Positions 28,701-39,157 of a DNA stretch of 64,000 bases are shown here, one piece after another. The position numbers and the translations under genes were made by a program. The DNA comes from Stenopsyche tienmushanensis (Eukaryota; Arthropoda; Insecta; Trichoptera; Stenopsychidae). The stretch spans positions 1,178,001 to 1,242,000 of the forward strand of contig WACJ01000402.1 in the NCBI GenBank assembly GCA_008973525.1, given 5' to 3'. Numbering within the stretch: the stretch's first letter is position 1; the number at the start of each line of letters is the position of its first letter. The notes below the pieces were generated by a model, which was not told where the DNA came from, did no database searches, and was given only the letters and a program-made list of their open reading frames with translations.

Positions 28701-31700
28701 CTTTTTCATGTGGAATTGAAAAAGTATCAATAGATGTTGTTGTAACGGACACGTCTCTCCCATTATCGTGTAAAACGATACTATCTATTAATGTATCCTG
28801 AAGATAATGATTTTCTTTTTAAAATCACTTTAGTATTTAATTTGTATTGCTGAATTATGTTCATTTAATTTACATATGGCATATAAATATTATAAACCAG
28901 GGCTTTGAACCAGATCTGAATTGAATTGATATAAATGCTTGGAACTGAAACGGAACCTAATTTAAAAACTGTTCGAAGCCCTGTTATAAACACAGAATTT
29001 ATATTGCAGTTTTTTCTTTTAATATGCACCAACTGAAAATATCTATATACGGGTCATCCAAATGTGACAAGTAGATGTTTGTTCAATCAATGTTATGCAA
29101 AATGTAATGCTGTAAAACCGTCGCGACTATAAAAAGTCACTCATAATTGATTGGCATCACAGAATAACAGCATTTCCCAATGAAGCAATACGGCCCAATG
29201 ATTCCATTTAGGCGTCACACTTAGACGGCCCAATATTTCTAACGCAAGACAATAATTGTTCAGAAATAATGTGATGGATAATTAATTTATGCTTTATAAT
29301 TCTTTCAAACGCATACCTATCAGCTTCTTTAAGCACTGTATACATACATCAGTTGATGCGGCCGCACGAGTGAAGCTGTTTGTTTAAAATGCAATTAAAT
29401 AAAACAAAGGGAAAGTTCATTTAATTTTAAACGAATGAATCAAACAAACCACGTCGCTCACAAATATTGTTGTGCTTGCTTTTTTAAATTCTTAAATAGA
29501 TGCTTAATTTAGTTTCGTATTGGTAAATATGGATTTAACAATTAATAACTCGTCGAGAAAACACGGAATCTTTTATTATAAGGCGGGCAGTTTATATTTT
29601 TTGGTTTTAATCATAAATACATCGTATTTGGATAAATATTATATCTGAATATCGGTTTAATTTCATGATTGCAACTTGATAAGCGTATTGTTTATATTTA
29701 TATAATTTATTTTTTAAAGTTGCAATGCGACAAAATCTACTACTAAACCATTTATTTACAGAAAATTTTAATCGACGCTGAATATATATTTTTGTCTTTA
29801 CTCTAACTTAAAATCTCTTCTTTGATTGCTTATAAAAAATATATATCCGGTTTTCAAGCTACAATACAATGAATTTATTGATACGATTTGTTTTGTGGTG
29901 ATTTGGGCGAATAAAATAAATATGCAACACGATTTATATAGACAATAAACAGTAAGTAGATCTTTTATAAACGAAAACAATACAAATGGAGTTCTATCGT
30001 TGCAAAAATATTAATTGCGGTATGAGTACGCGTTAATATGATAAGGTAAGAAATGTGTTGATTTTAAATATTTAATTAATAAAAAGTGTCTGTCTTACGG
30101 AAGCTCAAGCTTTATAATTTTCTCTGTAACATTGCTTTCAAAACATGTGATGTCGAAGACGTATGCAGAATATGTGTTAAGTAAACCGCAGAATATTGAA
30201 CTAGCTTCATCTGACCGATAGTGCCGTTTTTCTGAAACCCTCGCTACTGTGCTCAGACTAATATCACGAGGAATTTAGATGATTTGTTTTAGATTTGTGT
30301 CTCACCATACTTTGCATGTGGCATTTCATTTTGGAACATAACTCGGATGAATTTTGGCAACGTCCACTTTCGTTAGCATCGGCACATGAATGTTGAACGT
30401 TGTTTTTATTTCCTCTTTTTTTTGTTGTTGGTGTATTTTCTCTGTTGAATTGTTCAGAATTTGTGCGTAACCAGACTGTTGATGTGAGTATTGTGGAATG
30501 AACTAATTTTTTGTATCCAATAACATGATAATGCAGAAAATAGTATTTATCGTCGTCGATTTGATATTTATTTTTCTTTCCAATTATAGTTATTTGTACA
30601 CAGTGCTTATTTGATATTTTTATTAAACATTGAATATTGAAATTTAATGCACTTTCTCGCTTTAATTCTCCGACGCACTTTCCTCTGAAGATTAAACATT
30701 GGAAACGACGACATTTTAAATGTTGTTCAAAGAAAATTCAATCATTATAATGAACACGCCACACAACATTGATAGTAACCCTTTGATTAGTGAGTTAAAT
30801 TTTGTAGCATGCATGCGTGCATAAATATATGCTGTTTTTTATATCCGTTTTATAGGTGACACGATTTTAAACAGAAATATAAAACAAAGATGTTATGGAA
30901 ATCCTTCAGTTTAAAAGCAATAAAAGAAAAGCAGTATTTTTCGCTGACTGGAGTCTCGCGTTGTCGTGGTGCAAGATGGATGTTGTGCCTATCGATGAGT
31001 TCTGGACGAATTTCATCGCGTTTAAATCTCTCTAATTGTTGACAATACACGTCTGAAGTAATCGATTCATTATTTGGCAGTAATTCGAAATTAATAATCC
31101 CTTTAAAATCCCACAAAACATCACTTTTCTCAGATGCAACCCGCTTGGAGTCCGACGTTGCGTTCGTCTCGTGCGACCTGATTCATTCAGCAATTGGCCG
31201 ATCGAAATCCCGCAAACCACTTTGGTAATTCTGGTCAGAATAAACTGAACAATGACTGCTTTAAAGCATATAACAAAAAAACCATTATAAAACACCCCCT
31301 TATTGTTTTATAATTTATTTAAACAGAGATAAAAATAGCATATATTTTTGGCACTGCCGATATAATAGTGTCTCAAATAGGATAACTTTTGGTACTTATT
31401 GTATTAGAAATAGAAGTACAACTCATCAAAGGGTTAATTAAACAAAAATACTACCCAAATTATATTTAGTATAGAATACAAATATTATTAACAACATATG
31501 AAGTTGTAATTTGATAGTCATTCTATAATGGCATTCGTACAATAGTTCATTTAAGATATGTTTCAAAATGCCAACATGAAAAATGCTACCGTTATAAAGA
31601 TCATCACGTATGCCTTTCTATTGTATTCATCACGCCTCATCCGTTCATTGTCAATGCTTAATATTTTATTTAATGTGTTATAAGGCCTAATATGCATTTT

Positions 31701-34514
31701 AATATACAAACTATTAATTTACGATTCCGTTATTACTAGATAATTTAATATGACTACTCGATTAATAATAGTTGTCTTCACTTGTATTCGATTTTTCTTT
31801 TTGTCGATTATGCCCTATTTATCTTTTATTTTTTTTATTTTCTTTTCCTCGGTGTCTCCCTTCATTAATAATAACAATATCGTCTCCCCTCTTTATTTTT
31901 ATATAATTTTTGCTAAAATGCTTCATGCTTTGCTTTTAATGTTTGTGTTTCTTCTACTCGATTCATTTATGTGTTGCTATTCATTCTTATCAAATATCGA
32001 TCACGCTATGGCTAAATTAGGTCTAACCACATTGACCATCAAGGCATGTCCTCTCGCAATGTTCTCATTAGGGAAATATAACGTTGATAGCGCGGAATCC
32101 ACGCCTGAAATTAATACCGAAAACATACTAGAATCTTCGACTAACGAATTGCCATTGACGGCTATTAATTTCAAACCTCATAAGAACGTCCAATCGGATA
32201 TATCGAGCGTTCCATCTGCAACCAACGAATTACCATTATCATTCCCAAAGTTTGCGCAACATTCGATAGGATCATCTCCATTTGTCGTTAAATCTCCGAT
32301 ACGGGACAAATCCCTCTTGAAAGCGGCATCAGATTCTAATATCCAAATTAGTAGAGACAATTGTCACAGTAGTAATTTAAGTACATTTAGAGGCCGTAAC
32401 ACAACATTGCAGCTAACATTTGAGCACAGTGTAGTGAGTAGTATTGTGTCTCCCTCCCATTCCCCCCTCACAAATACTGCCCCCTTCATAGAGCCGGGAG
32501 CGGTGCGGCGTCAGAGACACAGCATTGCCGGCCAGATGAGCTATTTCAAAATGCTGGGGTTCGGTTTCGGTGGTGACTACAGTAAGACAAAGATGGGTGC
32601 GGCGGGTGGTTCTGCGAGCTCGCTCTTCAGTACCGCCGTTATAAGCGGCAGTTCCTCTGCTCCAAATCTGCGCGATATGATTCCGAGCACGGCGTCCGCC
32701 TCCTGTAAGTTCACGATATTTATGAACAATCGTGCATCAAATCTAGTGTCGATGTTTTCTAATTTGTTCTATTAACAAATGCAGCGTTAGACGGATTCGG
32801 CGGCGTTCCTCCAATTCGACCGTTGGAGACATTACACAATGCCTTATCTTTAAAGCAACTCGATATGTTTCTGGAGCAAGTCACATTTACGCCTTTATTC
32901 CGGACGCCTGCATCTTCTCCGCCCAAGCATCCTTCTACACCGTTGCCGACGCAGACGCGAAAGCAACCATCTCCCACAAATAGTAAGCGTTTATTGTTCA
33001 AAAATAAATTCTTATTAAATTGAAAATCATGGATTATTGATATGGTGTGATTTATTGAGGCGTTGGATGGAGCGGACCACCCAGTTTCATGTCCAGTTCT
33101 GGAGGACCCCCGAGTGGCGTCTCAAGTGGACCGTCGTCTCCTAATTGTCTATCAGATTTCTATTCGCGCGGATCGAGTGACATGTCCGCCAGTCAAATCA
33201 GCACAGACGGGTATTTATTTTCTTGTGCTTTATCCTGATTCAATTTAATTTCCGATATATATTTCGATTTAATATTTCAGCTATGGAGCTATGGGAATGT
33301 CAATAACGCACATGTTTCGTGATTTGGACCAAGATCTCACTAACGTCAATGTTGAATTAGATTCAGACTTGTATCAACCATTTGTTAATCAACCGCAAGG
33401 CCTTAATTTACCTGCGTCCAAAGGTATTTGGAATAAATTTTAGAAAATGTTAACTAAATTAGCATACACGTAGCACTAATTAAGTTCAAATGTAATAGAG
33501 GTGGGAGCATCAGGCTTTAGAAGCAACAGCGGAGAAATAACACCTGTATCAACTAGTTCAGATTGGGAATTCAACACCAATGAAGCCACTGTGGGTTCGA
33601 CTACCGAACAGGATATTATGGTAATTTTTTTACACAATTTAATATTACATTTAGTGAAATTACAGTCTCTTGCATACGGCGACTGTGATCAGAGTTTATC
33701 TTATCTAATTGGAATATATTTATAGGTGACGGAAGAAGAAGAGGAGGAGGAAAGCACACTGTCAATAGAAGCAAGTTTTCCTACCAGTGAACAAGAATGT
33801 ATTTGGAATAATTCAAGCAGTACTGATATAAATACTCAACATAATAAATTGTGTAACGTAGCCTCCGCGTCAAATGTCAATTATCCGTGTATTATCAAGA
33901 ACAATTTATCTGAAACGACTTCAAAAACTTTACCAGATATGAAAGTTTTCCTGCCTGTTAATTTTGAAAAAGATCACAATTTTGCTATTAAAAATATGAA
34001 TTATAGTTGTTTGCGGCCACAACCGTTAAAAAAATTAGACAATAAACAAGCGAGCTCCAACGTTTCACCCGTCAGTGATCCGTTAAAGACAATCAATACC
34101 GACGATAATCAACAAAATCCAAAAACAATAGAGCAATCTCATTCGTTGGAATTGAATCCGCAAAATGTGGGTAGTTTTATTGTGACCGAAGGTTTCATCG
34201 AGCCGCCGAAGATTACCCGGATTTCCAAAAGCTACCACGGAAAACCACAAAATCAAACCTCCAGCGGAATGATACGACGCGGCAGCGAAGGATTGAATAC
34301 GCGAAAACCAACCGGCGCCCCGGACGACGGAGAGAAACTTTCATCGCAGAGTCAACCGTCTACTTCCGCAATCGATTCGGCCGAGGGAAGTCCCAAGCGA
34401 CAATTCAGCAGATTCACAACGACACCAGTGACTAAAGCTTTAACGCACTCCTTTGACGAAATGTTGCCGGCCTCTTATCCCGGCGACAATTCATCTCAAA
34501 GTGATAAAAATTAA
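10666..34514 (+). CDS. PPIP5K: PPIP5K: inositol hexakisphosphate / diphosphoinositol pentakisphosphate kinase
   Basis: Makes inositol pyrophosphates by phosphorylating InsP6 and 5-InsP7; cytosolic. Certain exons: 10927-11106, 14878-15018, 15095-15185, 15263-15417, 15493-15580, 15649-15854, 15933-16214, 16290-16478, 17462-17547, 19795-19915, 23121-23355, 23425-23633, 23711-23937, 24013-24149, 24230-24344, 24456-24583, 24664-24781, 24856-24942, 26431-26519, 26636-26802, 27536-27634, 32072-32704, 32785-32982, 33060-33210, 33281-33423, 33499-33620, 33726-34514. These give about 1,730 residues plus any first exon. N-terminal ATP-grasp kinase half: [57 protein letters not shown]. Histidine-phosphatase-like half: [52 protein letters not shown]. 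The Ser-rich tail has [18 protein letters not shown] and [12 protein letters not shown], as in animal orthologues. Two exons (15649, 19795) each carry one extra base at a TCC/GCC codon. The donor at 19916 is GTCCAA. Poly(A) signals lie at 34917-34926. Confidence 0.93.
11790..12000 (-). mobile_element. Tc1/mariner-type DDE transposase relic
   Basis: Read on the minus strand in broken frames, this gives [20 protein letters not shown] and then GPY. That is the conserved block just before the second catalytic aspartate of a widespread insect mariner-like transposase. A plus-strand copy of the same block lies at 52880-52985, and the following block of the same family lies at 59570-59870 (-). No intact protein is possible. 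Confidence 0.6.
12010..13660. other. PPIP5K first large intron: no gene seen
   Basis: The stretch is AT-rich with chance open frames (12255-12563, 12466-12687, 12681-12911). From 13380 to 13660 it becomes more balanced in composition and leads directly into the dispersed repeat at 13670, so that part may belong to the same insertion. Confidence 0.4.
13670..14230 (+). repeat. Dispersed LINE-like repeat, copy 1
   Basis: This copy shares long near-identical stretches with 46600-47345, a more diverged copy at 35040-35350, and an inverted 3' part at 22545-22735. Shared landmarks are GAGCATGAT(A/G)AACCTTACC, the AAGAAGAACACCAAATATAC block, and TTCACCCTAG(T/C)CCGGCA. Translations of the 3' part ([14 protein letters not shown]) suggest the end of a non-LTR element, but I cannot show a reverse transcriptase in any copy. 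It lies within the PPIP5K intron. Confidence 0.65.
16490..17350 (-). mobile_element. Non-LTR retrotransposon (reverse transcriptase C-terminal) fragment
   Basis: The insert lies antisense in the PPIP5K intron 16479-17461. Translated in broken minus-strand frames from the high end it gives [20 protein letters not shown], the segment that follows the YxDD box of reverse transcriptases, then CSAM-like and '[25 protein letters not shown]' blocks typical of the C-terminal domain of insect LINE proteins ('lrvaYN..fR.LfglpR.csas.mF'). Several stops and frameshifts show it is dead. Confidence 0.6.
17858..18047. mobile_element. TTAA-flanked MITE (piggyBac-like), copy 1
   Basis: The element is bounded by TTAA CCCTTTGA on the left and TCAAAGGG TTAA on the right, 190 bp in all. 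Inverted ends with a TTAA target duplication are the hallmark of piggyBac-type insertion. It carries no coding sequence. It lies in a PPIP5K intron. Confidence 0.7.
18852..19330. mobile_element. MITE with TTAGGGGGACC ends
   Basis: The left end reads TTAGGGGGACCCGAAAGTAT TCGAA; the right end is its inverse, TTCGAATACTTTCAAGTCCC CCTAA. Both are flanked by TA, so the target duplication is probably TA. The interior has no open frame. Related ends occur at 10076-10115 and at 45325. Confidence 0.75.
20669..22214 (-). CDS. Insect gustatory receptor (Gr family), nested in a PPIP5K intron
   Basis: Four exons: 22214-21580, 21499-21061, 20996-20928, 20856-20669. Together they give about 442 residues, normal for a multi-pass insect gustatory receptor, a ligand-gated chemosensory channel subunit. 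The N-terminus has [15 protein letters not shown], the usual Gr start; hydrophobic segments follow throughout. The last exon has [16 protein letters not shown], then FFP-IDF, then [13 protein letters not shown], which is the diagnostic C-terminal Gr motif (TYhhhhhQF). The short third exon and intron phases 2-0-0 fit the conserved 3' intron set of Grs. The last exon is 188 bases, two more than a whole number of codons allows: the frame breaks once at CCC-AAT (20788-20793) and once at GCC-TGT (20751-20756). Without these it would be intact, so it is either a recent pseudogene, has consensus errors, or is frameshifted in translation. It lies wholly within PPIP5K intron 19916-23120 on the opposite strand. 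Confidence 0.85.
22499..23035. mobile_element. Mariner-type element with paired ends and a nested repeat
   Basis: The left end TATGAGGGTAGTCCCAGAAG and the inverted right end CTTCTGGGATTATCCTCGTA bound 537 bp. Inside, 22545-22735 is an inverted 3' piece of the dispersed LINE-like repeat (CGCTCACCCAGCGGG landmark, shared with 47120-47140). The order suggests the repeat inserted into an older, deleted mariner-like element. It lies in a PPIP5K intron. Confidence 0.6.
24943..26430. other. PPIP5K intron with a GC-richer insert, possibly a solo LTR
   Basis: From 24969 (TGTAACGTGGCACC) to about 25620 the composition is clearly richer in G and C than the intron on either side. It holds a TATA-like box (AGAGTATATAAATGC near 25455). 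A start of TGTAAC is common in Ty3/gypsy LTRs, but I cannot see a matching end or a target duplication, so the LTR reading is only a guess. Confidence 0.25.
25925..26065 (-). repeat. Dispersed repeat, inverted partner of 35350-35462
   Basis: The reverse complement of this stretch matches 35350-35462 over about 120 bases with few differences; shared landmarks are ACAGTCAAGGGGGAATAA and the GATAAGAATGATGC block. No coding capacity. The pair flanks most of the 3' half of PPIP5K. Confidence 0.65.
28280..28760 (-). mobile_element. Unclassified coding relic (shared family with 38590-39030)
   Basis: The minus strand at 28620-28760 reads [20 protein letters not shown] and then ENDGGYEE; the minus strand at 38930-39030 reads DNNERDTSVKITSADAFLIP and then LSDRGYEE. 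The two are clearly related copies of one dead open frame. At 28527-28577 a 22-base unit (CTTAAGAGCTGCCTCATTTG CT) is repeated twice with a 29-base period. I do not know the family. Confidence 0.4.
30775..31437. mobile_element. TTAA-type MITE, copy 2, interrupted by a mariner relic
   Basis: The ends AACCCTTTGATTAGTGA (left) and ATCAAAGGGTTAA (right) match the element at 17858-18047. This copy is 660 bp because a mariner fragment lies inside it. The left flank reads GTAA instead of TTAA, consistent with decay. Confidence 0.55.
30850..31295 (-). mobile_element. Mariner transposase relic
   Basis: Two overlapping minus-strand frames give [16 protein letters not shown], then [20 protein letters not shown], then [10 protein letters not shown] and RPELIDRH. 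This is the mariner block around the first and second catalytic aspartates (WWDwkGiiyyELLP.[13 protein letters not shown]). A frameshift splits it near 31100. Same family as the relic at 1530-1735. Confidence 0.75.
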
Positions 34515-36255
34515 TGTTTTTCTCCTGTTATGTATTTGTTAATTCTGTAAAATTATTAGATCAAGCTAAATAGTTTATTTTCTTAAATTCTCGATAGTCT
34601 TGATAGAAATATTGATTAACAAACATATCCGTTGATTTAAAATAAAATCTTATTTAGACGAATGTAATTCAGGTAATTCGTAAAGCTAAACACATTCACG
34701 TGTGAAAATATTTATCGCATAATTCCTAATATGACATAGTGCTAACGCTGAAATATTATCTAGCCTTCAGCCATAATTTTAATTCATAGACAGTTTTTCA
34801 AATTTGACTCTTTCCATTTCTATTGTGATTCAAGGTACGTGCCATTAACAATTTTGTTATATGATTGTCCTGTTATTAAAATAGTATGCGATCTGCAGTA
34901 TGTGATATATTTCCTGAATAAATAAACATTATAGTAAACATGCATAAAGGATTTTACTTTACTTACACTGTAAATTGTTAACGCGTGATGTCAAATGACA
35001 TTTTGTTTTTATAGAAGGTACTACAATTTTAACCATGGACAGGTGGTATGCATTATTCAAATGAATAAACAAGACAACTAAAGGAACAGAACAAACGCAA
35101 GAAGAACACCAAGTAGATAGTCTGGAGTGGGACAAACGAAGAACTAGACTGCAATAATAACACTCTTCTGTTGATTTCTATATCGCCGAATTTGGAAGAT
35201 CAATCCAAAATAGGAAACCCTGTCAAATTCACTTGTGTAAGTTGCACGTGGATGGGGATAGATCCTCAGTTGATGTAGGAGCGAATTTAAGATTAAACAT
35301 CACATAGAACTTCACCCTAGATCGGCAACACTGTTGTGAAGAAAGGAGGGACAGTCAAGGGGGAATAATAAAATTGGTCAACGATAAGAATGATGCGAGT
35401 ATCTTAATTATCAATACAAACGCCTGCTCTCAAGACAACACGAACGAAAGTTATCTTATATAATAGCTTATCCAATGATAGCGATTTCAGTTAATTATAC
35501 TTAATTTTATTATGGTTAAAAGGTTCTTTAGATTACGGATTTTCGTTGAATAGTAAGTATGAACTTTTACAATAACAATTATTTGCAAGTCGTATGAATC
35601 CAAGTCTAATGTCTTAATTTAAATAAAACAAACATTTTTTTTTACATATTTTTACTTCAACTCATATCATTATATAAAAACACGTTTTCTTTAATGAATA
35701 CAAACAGTTTTTGTAAAAACTTATTTAGCTTATTTAAATAAAAATGAGCATTTAAAAATATATGGGGGGGGGAGAATTTTTAAAATATCTGATAGCATTT
35801 TTTATATATTTTTAAGGAACATATACACACACTTCGCCTAAACGACATGTAAAAAATCACACAAAATCCGTTGCATTAAACAACAATAGCTTATAAAACT
35901 AATTTTTGCTTCACACATTCCCGAATTATTGAAATATATTACTATTTAGAACATTACTGGAATCGTAAATGAAGTTTCACTTAAGATTAAAATATAATTA
36001 CACATATTTTACTAAAATAAAGAAGAAAGTAATATATACATAATGAGAATTTATAAAACGTTCTGCTCGACTATCGAGAAGCATAAAATATAAAGACTAT
36101 TACGTTACAAAAATCCGAAAAACGATTTCATTTTAAAATTGGATCACAAGCAACATTAACAATAAAGTACAAATATAAAAATAGCAATAAAAATAAGTAT
36201 GCACAAATCCTGAAATCACATAATTCACTCGCTAAATCAACGACGAAAGATCTAT
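34515..36255. other. PPIP5K 3' flank and repeat-bearing intergenic DNA
   Basis: Overlapping AATAAA signals at 34917-34926 probably end PPIP5K. 35040-35350 is a diverged plus-strand copy of the dispersed LINE-like repeat (AGAACACCAAGTAGATAGTC, TTCACCCTAGATCGGCAA), and 35350-35462 is the inverted partner of 25925-26065. A G run (nine G) lies near 35765. The remaining AT-rich part up to 36255 is probably the ARL6IP1 3' untranslated region. Confidence 0.5.
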
Positions 36256-37239
36256 TTATTCAACTTTTTCGCGCGACTTAAAGAACCTATTGATGTAATG
36301 CATGAACTGCGTGAAATAGATACTGAGTCTTTCGTTGTTCAACAATCCTGGTACCAAGCAAATAAATAAGCTCGTCATATAGAAAACGATCAAGTTGTTA
36401 ATTGTTGCGCCGATCCATGCGACGATGCTTAACAGCACAATTAGAATCATATAGTACTGAAAACAAAATAAAAAATTAGTCAAAACGTAAAAACAAAAAT
36501 ATTTTATTAACGCCAGATTTGAGATCAATTTACCACGCGCGAACTGGATTCCCTCATCCTATAAAATGACTGGCAAGTGATGAATATCCAATTGTAATGA
36601 ATGACGACGCTTTTGCATATCTCCTCATAGAGCTTTTGTTTGTTCTTGGACCAGGACGCGTGCGGATAAATATTGGCAATCAAAGTCGGCACAAGAAAAT
36701 CCATCAAAGTCAACGTTATGCCGGTACCAGCGATCATTGTCAGGATCGGTGGATCGATGAGCCATAGCAGCAAATATAAAGCGCTCACTGCGCCGAATAT
36801 GAGACCGGGATACCATTTTTGATCCCACGTCAGGACCGAGTGAAGACGCAAAATGACTTCACGCCAGCTCGCCAACTGTCGTATCAACTTCTTCACTTGC
36901 CTCTCCTAAAATAATATAAAAGAACACCTAATATCTTTGTTCTAGAGTCAAGAGTCGCATTAATTCAATTATCATGATAAAAACGACGACCGATTGAAAT
37001 CAATGAAAACAAAGACGGTCGTGAATTTAAAAAACGTCCAATTGTATGAATGATGTGCGTATCAATAAAAATAAAACAGGAACATTTTACATTTGGTTAC
37101 CGTGCATGATGAAAAAAACCTGAACGATCAAGAAATTATGTCTTTTTGTATGTCAATAAGAATGATATATTTTTTCGCTGATGAACAATGTAGGAAAATA
37201 AATCGATTATAGTACCTGTTCTCCTGCAAATGCGTCCAT
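36256..37239 (-). CDS. ARL6IP1: ARL6IP1: ER membrane-shaping protein
   Basis: Three exons (37239-37216, 36905-36534, 36456-36256) encode 198 residues; the human protein has 203. ARL6IP1 is a reticulon-like tetraspanning protein of the endoplasmic reticulum that helps shape tubules and interacts with ARL6. The sequence shows the family start, MDAFAGEQ, then LASWREVILRLHSVLTWDQK WYPG, and two hairpin-forming hydrophobic pairs: LIFGAVSALYLLLWLIDPPI with LTMIAGTGITLTLMDFLVP, and MILIVLLSIVAWIGA with LIVFYMTSLFICLVPGL. The C-terminus is basic (FFKSREKVE) rather than a KKxx signal. All phases close and there is no frame break. The tiny 24-base first coding exon follows a GC-richer start region. Confidence 0.93.
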
Positions 37240-38039
37240 GACGAACGCGGCGCCCGCCGCTTATTTGGGTTTGACGGTTGCTGTGTTGCCAGAGCTCACA
37301 CATGCTAATATTTTAACATAACATATTGCGTTTTTCATTTTTTTAAATTTAAAAACAATTTAAAATTTCAATCATCGACTTAAATAATTTTATATATAAA
37401 ATATATATTTTTAATAGCGCATTTAAAATATTTTTTTCGTCGGACAGCTTTGCCGTAAAAGGGTATGGACATATTAGCGAGCGCTTTACGATCAATGTAC
37501 GAGTTTATGCGCAATAAAACGTCATAACAGCTTTATTAATGTCCATTACATATATATGCATTTAAATTATTTGTACACGCGTTTCATTTTTATTTATTTA
37601 TGTAATCATGGGATTAAATATATATTTAATTTTAAAAATATTTGAAACACTTTAAATACAAATTTACATGTTTTTAAATAACGTTTATTTGATTTTAAAA
37701 AAATTCTTGGTATATTGAATCGATTTTTTGATCAATTTTCTTAAATAAAATGATTAAATCAATGCATAAGGGAATAAGCCTTAATTTCAGCTAGTGAATC
37801 AGTGACTCGATGATCAGAGCCTTTTTTATTTTTGTGTTTGACCATATTTGGTTTGTTACTACCATTTTCAAATGTTTATCTGTTTTTAAAGGGGAATTTT
37901 TGGATTTTGAAAGGACCTGAATTACAATGATTCATATTTAAAATTTTAAAATGATTTATTTTAATTCAATACTGTTTGAAAAATATAATTTCTATAACAT
38001 AGTCAACAACAAAACTTAATAATAAAGAATTAAAGCATT

Positions 38040-39030
38040 CATTCGTTCTTAAAAAATATGGGTGTTGCATTTCCTTTTGTAAAATCCTTCAGCCAATGTT
38101 TTCCTTTGACGTCAATAATAGCTTTAGGATATAGAATTTTATCCACCATGTTTGTCGTGATTTTAATATATTTTTCTGTCTCCAGATAAAATGCTAAAAA
38201 AGCATAGTAAATTAATGTTTTTACTAATATTTTAGAACGATCTTATGAATGTATGTATAGTAATACGTAGGGAAATCTCTAAAGTACCCGACTTAACAAA
38301 GAAAATATCTTTATTTCTTAAAGTAAAGTTATGGAGTCACTAGATTGAAACATCTTAACGATGCTGCTTTAATTCCATTGTGAGCAAACAGCGCCAATCT
38401 TGCGCACAGCTTTCTCATGTTCAAATTTTCAGTCAATATGTCAGGTCTGGTACTTTTGGGACTACCTTTTTTTAATTTTATTTTAAAAGCAACTAAATAA
38501 GCACAAAGTTATGGATTGATACGTTTATCAAAAATTTACCTAGATTTTTCCACCAATCTTCACAATTTTTTACACCCGCTCCGTAGTATTTGTTTCCGTT
38601 GCTAATTTCTAATGTCTTTTTCGTTTTTGCGCCACGTAAAAATTTGATTATAGCTCTAATTCCGAACGTCTTAGGATATAAACTCTCAATTGTCTTTAAA
38701 AATATTCCCGTTTCCGTGGTACAATCGACAAGAAAACCTTCTGCTTTATCGTTGCTAAAAAAATATTACGATAAGAAAATTGCGAAAGAAATTTAATTAG
38801 ATGTTCCCATAAGTTATGCCGTTTTTTCTTGATGAAATTCCTTTAGGATCTTAGAATCGCACACACAATAGCAATAATTTGAATGCATTGATTGTTTAAC
38901 CTATCCTTTACTATGGTGTATTTACTTCTTCGTAGCCTCTGTCGCTTAAATTTTCATACGGTATTAAAAAAGCATCCGCAGATGTTATTTTAACGGATGT
39001 GTCTCTCTCATTGTTGTCGGAGGGTTAAAG
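38040..39030 (-). mobile_element. Unclassified coding relic with nested mini-element
   Basis: Minus-strand frames broken by stops give DNNERDTSVKITSADAFLIP (39030-38950), GFLVDCTTETGIFLKTIESL (38790-38700), then KFLRGAKTKKTLEISNGNKY (38660-38600) and KAIIDVKGKHWLKDFT near 38110. The 38790-38600 part weakly resembles the TDP-43 N-terminal fold ('tvllsTv.aqfPg.cGlryr....RGvr') but I would not rely on it. 38266-38468 is a 200 bp insert with inverted mariner-type ends (AAAGTACCCGACTTAACAAA; GGTCTGGTACTTTTGGGACT). Confidence 0.35.
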
Positions 39031-39157
39031 AGGCCAGGTTTTTTGTTTCAGCTCAATGTACAAGTAGACAGTCACACAAGAAACTTCAAAATACATCCTC
39101 ATTGCTCTACACACCGAAGGATACTATTTTAAAGAGGGTGCATCGTAAAAAAGGACA

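Larger units (their letters stand above)
27635..32071. other. Largest PPIP5K intron (4.4 kb)
   Basis: It holds a coding relic at 28280-28760, a MITE with a nested mariner fragment at 30775-31437 and otherwise AT-rich DNA with no gene. A long frame opens at 31750 and runs into the next exon, but its first 107 codons are hydrophobic and AT-driven; the phase-matched acceptor at 32070-32071 shows the real exon starts at 32072. Confidence 0.6.

Noticed and set aside
31750..32071. Hydrophobic N-terminal extension in frame with the PPIP5K exon at 32072
   Set aside because: AT-driven composition; the previous exon ends in phase 1 and the acceptor at 32070-32071 restores that frame, so the extension is intron.
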